A DNA stretch of 21,348 bases from NCBI GenBank assembly GCA_003427395.1, contig BFEA01000045.1, positions 3,880,589 to 3,901,936 on the forward strand. Direction: 5' to 3'. This document shows positions 9,462 through 16,713 of this stretch, in pieces. The notes below the pieces were generated by a model, which searched no databases, had not been told where the DNA came from, and saw only the letters and a list, made by a program, of their open reading frames with translations. The position numbers were made by a program, and so were the translations under genes. This DNA comes from Chara braunii. Its lineage: Eukaryota > Streptophyta > Charophyceae > Charales > Characeae. How positions within the stretch are numbered: the first letter of the stretch is position 1; each line of letters starts with the position of its first letter.

Positions 9462-10025
9462 CTATTCCTTGATCGTCTTGAGGCAGCTCGGCATCTCTTG
9501 GAATACAAGAGAATGAGAGTCATGCGCCCTCCGTACATTATCGAGGTCCATTCGCAGTAGACTAGTGTCCAACGCTGTTGCTTCACCTCCAACCCGTTGC
9601 CTGTCTATCGCCTGCTGGTGAGGGGCAGGAGTATCTCCCGCCATTGTCACCTGATCTCTTTTTCGATTATCCGTCCCGTCACCAATCTTAATACTCTCCC
9701 CAATCTTCTGGGACTTATCTGTCTTGTCAACCTTCTCCCAGTCTTTCTTGCTTGATTCCCCCGAGGTACCTTGTCTCTTCGCCTCCATCTCTTCCATTTG
9801 CTCTCTAACCAGCCGAGCCATTCTGGCTTCACGTTCTGCCTCCTTCCTCTCTTCGGCCTCCGCACGCCGTTCTTCTTCCTCACGGGTCAATCTTGCCTGT
9901 TCCTCCCTATTCCGACGGTCATCCTCCTCACGTTTGCGTTTCCTCTCTTCTCGTCGATCGTTTTGGATCTCCCTTAATATCATCATCGCCTCGCCTTCAG
10001 ATCCTATATCCCTTGGCCTGTTCCA
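9462..10025 (-). other. R/E/K-rich coiled-coil N-terminal region of the retroelement protein
   Basis: An open stretch starting near 9986 and readable upstream to about 10025 (NRPRDIGSEGEAMMILREIQ) is dominated by Arg, Glu, Lys and Gln, with blocks such as REEEERRAEAEERKEAERE. This gives a long predicted helix or coiled coil of about 75 residues. A polar tail with SSKKDWEKVDKTDKSQK follows. Such a region could serve RNA binding or multimerisation, as Gag-like N-termini do, but that is inference. The stop at 9462 is followed in the same frame by HYVPPPFPPSHPPSH, which leads into the proline tract, so it is probably one protein broken by a nonsense change. Confidence 0.6.
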
Positions 10026-10213
10026 TCCCTATCCGTTAGGTCCGCTAAAACCACTGCGTGGAGGTTGATATGGCACGATCGCGGTCGACGTCGTTGGAGA
10101 ATTCGTACTACAGAACCAGTCGCAGGAACTTGTAACAACGTTGGCTGTACAACGTGTGAACTCATGGGAAGAGAAGGTGGTGGTAGAGGAGCAGAAGGGA
10201 GTGGGGGTACGGG

Positions 10214-10252
10214 AGGATCATCTGGAAATCCGGAGTTAAAAAAAAGGCCAAG

Positions 10253-10288
<36 letters not shown>

Positions 10289-10697
10289 GATATTGCGAAT
10301 GCAAAATATAATAGAACTCCATTCCTATTTCATGAAAGGCTTGATATGGTCTGTAAGGGTTCAAAGAGGATAAGATAGGGAATAAAGGGGTTTAGAGGGG
10401 GGATTGCTTAATTCATTCGATTGTTTTTTATCTAAATATTATTTTCTTGTGTTGTTTTATTTTTTATCTTCATATCTGTTCAGTAATCAAAGATGGTCTC
10501 ATGCCAAAAATTGTTCATATCATTGATATGAACAACATAATTGTTTTCCAGACTTTTTTGATTTTTTTTTTTCACGGTAAAAAAAAAATATTTCGCGCAA
10601 GGCCTGATTTTTCATATACGGAATAAATCGGGACATTTCATCCGAATTGAAAATTCCGGATAAAATTGGTCTGTCGGATATCCGGATTTGCTACTTA
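10214..10697 (+). repeat. Inter-array spacer, copy 3
   Basis: The satellite tail resumes with gatcatctggaaatccgg, then aaaaaggccaag, a 34-nt A-run (10253-10286), and the spacer body starting gtgatattgcgaatgc. It has the central palindrome (10511-10535), a T-run then A-run around cacggt, and the CCGGAT-rich end. There is no gene. Confidence 0.9.
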
Positions 10698-12600
10698 GGT
10701 GAAAAACAAAATCTACACTAGGCTATATCACAAGATTTGAGCAAGAGATCATCCATGGAAGAATCTGAGAATCTCCTACTAACATATGAGTGAAAAGCAA
10801 GATCTACACTAAGATCAAATCACAAGAATTGAACATGAAATCATCCATAGAAGAATCGGAGCATCTCCTACTATTGTGTGAGTAAAAAGCAAGACCTACA
10901 TTAGGCCAAATCACAAGAATTGAACATGAGATCATCCATAGAAGAATCGGAGCATCTCCTACTCGTGTTTGAGTGAAATGTAAGAGTTGCACTAGGCTAT
11001 ATCACAAGATTTGAGCAAGGGGTCATACATGGAAGAATCGGAGCATCTCCTACAAGCATATGAGTGAAAAGCAAGATCTATACTAGACCAAATCACAAGA
11101 ACATGAGATCATCCATGAAAGAATCAGAGCATCTTCTAGCAGCATATGAGTGAAAAGCAAGATCTATACTAGACCAAATCACAAGAATTGAATATGAGAT
11201 CATCCATGAAGGAATCGAAGCATCTCCTATTAGTGTGTGAGTGAACTGCAAAAGTTACGGTAGGCTGTATCACAAGATTTGAGCAAGAGATCATCCATGA
11301 GAGAATCGGAGCATCACCTACTAGTGTGTGAGTGAAATGCAAGAGTTAAAGTAGCCCAAATCACAAGTGTTGAGCATGAGATCATCCATAGAAGAATCGG
11401 AGCATCACCTACTAGTGTGTGAGTGAAATGCAAAAGTTACTGTAGGCTGTATCACAAGAGTTGAGCAAGAGATCATCCATAAAAGAATCAGAGCATCACC
11501 TACTAGTGTGAGAGTGAAATGTAAGAGTTACACTTTGAGAATGAGATCATCTATAGAAGAATCGGAGCATCTTCTACTCTCATGTGAGTGAAAAGCAAGA
11601 TCTACACTAGGCTATATCACAAGATTTGAGCAAGAGATCATCCAGGGAAGAATCTGAGGATCTCCTACTAGCATGTGAGTGAAAAGCAAGATCTATATTA
11701 GGCCAAATCACAAGAATTGAACATGAGATCATCCATAGAAGAATGGGAGCATATCCTACTAGCATATGAGTAAAACGCAAGATCTACACTACACCCAATC
11801 ACAAGAATTGAACATGAGATCATCCATAGAAGAATCAGAGCATTTCCTACTAGCATATAAGTGAAAAGCAAGATCTACACTAGGCTATATCACAAGGTTG
11901 GAGGAAGAGATCATCCATGGAAGAATCGGAGCATCTTCTTCTAGCATATGAGTGAAAAGCAAGATCTACACTAGACCAAATCACAAGAATTGAACATGAG
12001 ATCATCCATAGAAGCCCCGAAGTATTTCCTACTAGCATATGCGTAAAAAGCAAGATCTACATTAAGCCAAATCACAAAAATTAAACATGAGATCATCCAT
12101 TGAAGACTCAAAGCATCTTCCACTACTGTGTGAGTGAAATGCAAGAGTTACACTAGGCTATATCACAAGATTTGAGCAAGGGGTCATCCATAGAAGAATC
12201 GGAGCATCTCCTTCTAGCATATGAGTGAAAAGCAAGATCTACACTATGTTACATCACAAGATTTGAGCAAGGGATCATCCATGAAAGAATCAGAGAATCT
12301 CCTCCTTGTGTGTGAGTGAAATGCATGAGTTACACTAGGCTATATGACAAGACTTGAGCAAGAGATCATCCATGGAAGAATCAGAGCATCTCCTACTTGC
12401 ATATGAGTGAAAAGCAAGGTCTACACTAAGACCAAATCACAAGAATTGAACATGAGATCATCCATAGAAGAATCGGAGCATTTCCTACTAACATACGAGT
12501 AAAAAAACAAGATTTACACTTAGACCAAATCATAAGAATTGAACATGAGAAGATCCATAGAAGAATTAGGGCATCTCCTACCAGCATGTAAGTGAAAAGC
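10698..12600 (+). repeat. 91-bp satellite, block 3 (21 monomers)
   Basis: Twenty-one monomers follow the same order as blocks 1 and 2 except that position 9 is type A (aggctgtatcacaagagttg) and position 10 is a truncated B. Monomer 5 is shortened (caagaacatg). The variant eighth monomer and the A A A run at 17-19 are kept. The length is 1903 bp. Confidence 0.95.
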
Positions 12601-13142
12601 TAGGTAGCATGGGTTATCTGGCCGGATAATCTGGTCGGATTATCTGGTCGGGTGATTGGGGGGTAGGATCATCTCGAAATCCAGATGATTAAATAGGTCA
12701 AAGAAAAGCCAAAAAAAAAAAAAAAAAAAAAAAAGTGATATTGCGCATGCAAAATACAATAGAACTTCGTTCCTATTTCATGAAAGGCTTCATATGGTCT
12801 GTAAGGGTTCAAAGGGGATAAGATAGGGAATAAAGGGGCTTAGAGAGGGGGATGCATTATTCATTCGATTGTTTTTTATTTAAATATTATTTTCTTGTGC
12901 TGTTTTATTTTTTATCTTCATATTTGTTGAGTAATTAAATATGGCCTCATGCCAAAAGTTATTCATATCATTGATATGAACAACATAATTGTTTTTCAGA
13001 TTTTTTTATTTTTTTTTCACGGTAAAAAAAAAATATAGTGCGCAAGGCCTAATTTTCCATATACGGAATTAATCCGAAAATTTCATCCGGATTGAAAATT
13101 CCGGATAAAATTGGTCTGCCGGATATCCGGATTTGCTACTTA
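12601..13142 (+). repeat. Unit tail plus spacer, copy 4
   Basis: An intact tail (ttatctggccggataatctgg, then ggggggtaggatcatc) shows what the site at 4866/10214 looked like before insertion. It is followed by a 24-nt A-run (12711-12734), the spacer body, a shortened palindrome (12962-12980), T/A runs around cacggt, and the CCGGAT-rich end (about 13075-13135). There is no gene. Confidence 0.9.
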
Positions 13143-13771
13143 GGTGAAAAGCAAGATCTACACTAGGCTATATTACAAGATTTGAGCAAGAAATCATCAA
13201 TGGAAGAATCAGAGCATCTCCTGCTAGCATATGAGTGAAAAGCAAGATCTACACTAAGACCAAATCACAAGAATTGAACATGAGATCATCCATAGAAGAA
13301 TCGGAGCATCTCCTACTAGTGTGTGAGTGAAATGCAAGAGTTACACTAGACTATATCACAAGATTTGAGCAAGAGATCATCCGTGGAAGAATCGGAGAAT
13401 CTCCTACTCGCGTGTGAGTGAAAAGGAAGATCTACATTAGGCCAAATCACAAGAATTGAACATGAGATGATCCATAGAAGAATCAGAGAATGTACTACTA
13501 GTGTGTGAGTGAAATTCAAGAGTTACACTCGGCTGTAGCACAGGATTTGAGCAAGGGATCATCTATGGAATAATCGAAGCATATCCTACCATCATATGAG
13601 TGAAAAGCAAGATCTACACTAGACTAAATCACAAGAATTGAACATGAGATTATTCATAGAAGAATCGGAGTATCTCCTACTAGTATGCAAGTGAAAAGTA
13701 AGATCTACACTAGGCTATATCACAAGATTTGAGCAAGAGATCATTCATGGAAGAATCGGAGCATCACCTAC
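13143..13771 (+). repeat. 91-bp satellite, block 4, first part (rearranged)
   Basis: Seven monomers read A B A B A B A, which does not match the 21-mer order of the other blocks. This is the array edge, where deletions or unequal exchange have reshuffled monomers. The last monomer is cut at cacctac by an insertion. Confidence 0.88.
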
Positions 13772-14245
13772 AAGAGAGAAGGTTAACAACAGTCGGATTT
13801 TTCATCACCACTTCAGGATACCCTTTACCACTTCAGGATGCAGCGTGCCTAAACAGGTGGTTTTCAGGGTCTTCAGACCTTTCACCATTTCAGGACCATT
13901 CAGGTATGAAAATCCCGAACGAGCCTAAAGTGGTGAAAACTTCGAAGACCCTGAAAACCACCTGTTTAGGCAGGCTGCATCCTCAAGTGGTGAAAAGTGG
14001 TTTTCATGGTCTTCAGACATTTCACCTCTTTAGGACCATTCAGGATTTTCAGGCTGCCCAAAACTCTCACTTGACCACTTCAGGACACCCTTCACCACTT
14101 AAGGATGCAGCCTGCCTAAACACGTGGTTTTCAGGGTCTTCGGATCTTTCACCACTTCAGGACCACTCAGGATTTTCAGACTGCCCAAAACGCTCACTTC
14201 AAAATTTTCATTCCTGAATTTTCAGGTACCCGATAACCGCTTGTG
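13772..14245. mobile_element. 474-bp insertion with fold-back repeats
   Basis: The stretch interrupts a 91-bp monomer and is flanked by acctac on both sides (13766-13771 and 14246-14251), a likely 6-bp target duplication. Inside are repeats of one motif with ccacttcagg and tggttttcagggtcttc. Three copies lie on the plus strand (about 13824-13890, 13997-14078, 14084-14190) and one is inverted (13927-13997), so the first pair can fold into a long hairpin. No clear terminal inverted repeats and no credible protein are seen. The frame open across 13729-14217 spans satellite and insert and looks spurious. A short non-autonomous element is the best guess. Confidence 0.6.
13824..13997. repeat. Long imperfect inverted repeat
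   Basis: The segment at 13824-13890 (containing gcctaaacaggtggttttc) pairs with its reverse complement at 13927-13997, with a loop of about 36 nt. It lies inside the 474-bp insertion. Confidence 0.8.
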
Positions 14246-14565
14246 ACCTACTCGTGTGTGAGTGAAATGCAAGAGTTACACTAGGCTATATCACAAGATT
14301 TGAGCAAGAGATCATCTATGAAAGAATCGGAGCATCTCCTACTAGTGTGTGAGTGAAATGCAAGAGTCACACTAGGCTGTATCACAAGACTTGAGCAAGA
14401 GATCATCCATGAAAGAATCAGAGCATCTCATAGTACTACCATATGAGTGAAAAGCAAGATCTACACTTAGACCAAATCACAAGAATTGAGCAAGAGATCA
14501 TCCATGAAGGAATCAGAGCATCTCCTACTAGTATGTGAGTGAAAATCAAGACTTGAAGTAACCCA
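14246..14565 (+). repeat. 91-bp satellite, block 4, end of array
   Basis: The satellite resumes with ctcgtgtgtgagtgaaatgc, and three monomers (A A B) plus a partial one follow. The match to the monomer ends at gaagtaacccaaa, immediately before the purine tract. This is the right boundary of the array. Confidence 0.88.
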
Positions 14566-14870
14566 AAGGGAAGAATAAGGGGAAAAAGAAGCAGAAGAAG
14601 ATGAAGAAGGGGAAGAGGAAGAAGGAAAGGAGGAGAAAAGGAAGAAGAAGGAGATGTATAAGGAAGATAAGAAAAGAAGGAGGAAGGAGGAGAGCGGGAA
14701 AAAGAAGATGAAGAAGGAGAAGGAGAAGAGGAAGAAAGGAAAAGAGGGAGAAGAAGAAGAAGAGGAGGAAGATGAAGAAGAAAGGAGGAAGAAGAAGGAG
14801 AAGAAAGAAGAAAAAGACAAGAAAAAAAAAGAGAAGAAGAAGGAGAAGAAGAAGAAGGAGAAAGAGCACC
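14566..14870 (+). repeat. Polypurine tract (GAA/GGA-rich)
   Basis: About 300 bp are almost entirely purine on the plus strand, in irregular gaagaag and ggaggaag runs with very few pyrimidines. Open frames on both strands (Lys/Glu-rich on plus, Ser/Phe/Leu-rich on minus) follow from composition only. The tract abuts the satellite end and is followed by pyrimidine-rich sequence (about 14870-15030). Triple-helix formation is possible. Confidence 0.85.
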
Positions 14871-15523
14871 TTCTTCCTTCCACTCACCTTGCTGATGTCT
14901 TGGGGATGAAGTCTCAATCTTGATGAAGCTTCTTCCTCCTTGCACAAACTCCTCCTTGGCTATGACTTCCTCCTTCTTCAAGCCTCTCTCCTTCCTCTTT
15001 CACTTTCTCCCAAGCTACCATAAGCTCCAATCACCATAGCTATGGAGTCCTCCCCTCTAGGAGGGCAAAATGAGACTCCCTCTAGCCTTTCTCTCTTCCT
15101 CACACCCAGGGGGCTATGGCGGATCACCTCCCAAGGGCCGGCCTCACTACTACTAGTCTTTAGAGCTCCTCGCCCTAGCTCATGACCTCCATTAAGCTCC
15201 TAAACTGACATGGGTTCCCCTCTCTTCTCTCCAAGTGAAATAGTGTTCCTATGAACTCGGGCAGCATGAGCGCTCCTCATGCAATTGTGAAAGTGGCGGA
15301 CTGAATTCCCAGCTTGTGTAGGCTGAAACCAGCAGTCCGGCCAGCCCATGGGCCTCCCCATGTGCCTTGAGCTGAACCGACGTACCCCTAAGGCAAAATT
15401 CTACCACTAGGCAATTCCGGAGATACCTGAACCTCGTTTTGGCCAAGTACATGCAGTCTGAGTGGTTGGTACCAACTCGGATTGCCTCTTGGCCTACTTC
15501 GACTTTTTTTTCACCTAAAAAAT
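14871..15523. other. Non-coding stretch, no gene seen
   Basis: Pyrimidine-rich sequence (cttcttcctcc-type) gives way to ordinary composition. I find no sustained or recognisable reading frame. Texture and position resemble the long terminal repeat of a plant retroelement, but no matching second copy lies in the window, so no such call is made. Confidence 0.5.
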
Positions 15524-15802
15524 GTTGCCCCCTTAGGTCCTAATGCCCAAGGGGCAACTTTACTTTAGAGAAAAAGGCCTAGTGAACCTTTTTCTCGATT
15601 TTTTCAGTTTGCACCCCATTTTGGGTAGGCCGAGATATTTTTCCATGCAGCGGCACATTTTTAGCCTTGGATCTGGCTGAGATCCAAGACCAACAATGTT
15701 TCGTGTCACCCCCAAGTAACCCTTGCTTCAAATTTGAGCCCCTAAGTCCACTTTTCAGTTTTGTCTCTTTCCCTCTTTTGTTTTTTTCCATTTTGGGCTA
15801 CC

Positions 15803-15871
15803 ACCTCATTCCGGAGCTAGCCGTTTTGAGTTGGCCCACAAAAAACGGCTAGCTCCTCTCCACCATGAGGT
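15803..15871. repeat. Hairpin with 14-bp perfect inner stem
   Basis: The arms gagctagccgtttt (15814-15827) and its reverse complement (15842-15855) enclose 14 nt. An outer 7-bp pair, acctcat/atgaggt (15803-15809 with 15865-15871), extends the stem. Confidence 0.9.
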
Positions 15872-16403
15872 CTGATCTCAGATCCATGGTCCAGAAGAAA
15901 ACTGATTATTTATCTTTTGCATTTTCTCTCATTTTTTTCCTTTTAATTCAGATTTTATTGAGATATGGCCTCAAGGGTCATATCTCTGCAATCTGGATTG
16001 CCCTCCCTCATTCTAGGAGGGATGAGGTCACAGTTGGGACCTGCCAGTCCCTACTGTGCAGGTCCCAATAGGCCGGCACACTCTCCTCCACTCTTTTCTT
16101 CCTTTTTGTCTCATTCTCCCTCCTTTTTCTCTCATTTTTCTTTCTTTTTCTTTTATTTCAGCTGTGATAAGTGTCAAACTGCTGTGCGCCCTCTTTCTAG
16201 GCCTTGGGACCTCATTCATGACTAGATCCATAACTGGTACTTGACCGTTATATCTCATATTACAACAATGACACCCCCATGTTTCTAGAGGGCTCCATTT
16301 TGCCTCCGTTTGTCCAATTTTGATCCCTCTTTGCTCCGATTTTCTAAGGACAACCTGTTTCTTATGTTGAGCCTCTTGAGGCTCTGTTTTCTCATGCCTA
16401 GCT

Positions 16404-16423
16404 AGTCCGAGATATCTCGGACT
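16404..16423. repeat. 20-bp perfect palindrome
   Basis: The half-site agtccgagat is followed directly by its reverse complement, with no spacer. It could bind a dimeric protein or form a cruciform. No function is shown. Confidence 0.9.
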
Positions 16424-16512
16424 GCTGGGCAGCCCTCCCAATACCATTATTTTACTTTCTTTTCTCCCCATGACTATCTCACTTGCCCCCACTAGTGTTT
16501 GCACTAGTGGTG

Positions 16513-16713
16513 CTAATATTTCCCACCGTCTAGATCCTTGATCTTGACGGTGCCGTTTGTTTGCACCATAATTCCTTGTGCTTGCTCATGGTTCCTTTGG
16601 AACATCTTAAGTCCTCGCCACTTTTCCTCCGTACTAGTTCCGTTTTCTTGTCCCGCCAATTGGGGATTATATTGGTCTTTGCATTTGCGTTTAACTGTGC
16701 AGGTGGGTAGCAT
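16513..16713 (-). pseudogene. Possible fragment of a Ty3-type integrase C-terminus
   Basis: A 66-codon frame ends in NGTVKIKDLDGGKY and a stop. The pattern NGxVxIxDLDG resembles the GPY/F module that closes many plant Ty3-type integrases. The preceding residues (EEKWRGLKMFQRNHEQAQ) are protein-like but do not show the GPY/F core, and no integrase catalytic region is recognised upstream (higher coordinates on this strand). The hairpin-rich sequence beyond its end would then be in the place of a 3' LTR. The match is weak and short. Confidence 0.22.

Larger units (their letters stand above)
5818..10165 (-). pseudogene. Penelope-like polyprotein: coiled coil, GIY-YIG, reverse transcriptase
   Basis: The remnant spans about 1450 codons. 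A candidate start ATG is at 10163-10165 (MSSHVVQPTLLQVPATG), with a frame change near 10106-10112. The second frame runs to the 40-nt poly-C tract. The first frame runs from there to about 7672, interrupted only by stop codons at 9122, 8846, 8720, 8702, 8699, 8450 and 8063. Frame changes follow near 7672 (a T-run), 7085-7110 and 6670-6680. In the last frame, stops lie at 6595 and 6517 before the terminal TGA at 5818. Other in-frame stops are at 10029 and 9462. The element would copy itself by nuclease nicking and target-primed reverse transcription, but this copy cannot encode a working protein. Protein-like sequence may continue a little past 5818. Confidence 0.8.
4867..10213 (-). mobile_element. 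Penelope-like retroelement with N-terminal GIY-YIG (permuted), degenerate
   Basis: The insertion is bounded by the split satellite tail. On the minus strand it holds a single decayed protein region (10165 down to 5818), then about 950 bp of 3' sequence with a (CT)n/T-run and a hammerhead-like motif. The domain order is R/E/K-rich coiled coil, proline-rich linker, GIY-YIG nuclease, CxC motif, reverse transcriptase. In classical Penelope elements the GIY-YIG domain follows the reverse transcriptase. A permuted clade with the nuclease first and a CxC motif has been described as Chlamys (green lineage and protists) and Naiad (animals), and this copy fits Chlamys best. Only about 48 bp precede the first ATG and no second ribozyme copy is seen at the 5' end, so a 5' truncation is likely. 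No clean target-site duplication is visible. Confidence 0.8.
1..14565 (+). repeat. Higher-order satellite array (about 2.45-kb units)
   Basis: Four tandem units are visible, each a spacer of about 550 bp followed by an array of 91-bp monomers. The array starts at 424, 2893, 10698 and 13143. The first and last spacings are 2469 and 2445 bp. The middle spacing is 7805 bp, or about 2458 bp once the 4867-10213 insertion is removed. Blocks 1 to 3 each hold 21 monomers in nearly the same type order, so the whole unit was duplicated after the monomers had diverged. The array enters from the left edge, since the window opens inside the poly-A tract of a spacer, and it ends at about 14565. A pericentromeric or similar heterochromatic location is an inference. 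Confidence 0.93.
15524..16510. repeat. Cluster of eight short inverted repeats
   Basis: Eight hairpin-forming inverted repeats lie within about 990 bp: 15524-15558 (about 10-bp arms, one bulged c), 15666-15688 (9-bp arms), 15803-15871 (14-bp inner arms), 15960-15986 (8 bp), 16034-16068 (11 bp), 16369-16384 (7 bp), 16404-16423 (20-bp perfect palindrome) and 16489-16510 (9 bp). No convincing protein is present. Minus-strand frames here look like composition effects. The arms differ from one another, so this is not one repeat copied eight times. Confidence 0.75.

Noticed and set aside
14436-14981. Long frames on both strands of the purine tract
   Set aside because: Low-complexity composition, open on several frames at once.
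16028-16504. 158-codon minus-strand frame in the hairpin region
   Set aside because: Overlaps several hairpins and pyrimidine runs, with no recognisable domain and Lys/Arg/Glu-rich only where the plus strand is pyrimidine-rich.
14871-16510. Complete LTR retrotransposon
   Set aside because: No second LTR, primer-binding site or recognisable gag/pol found in the window.
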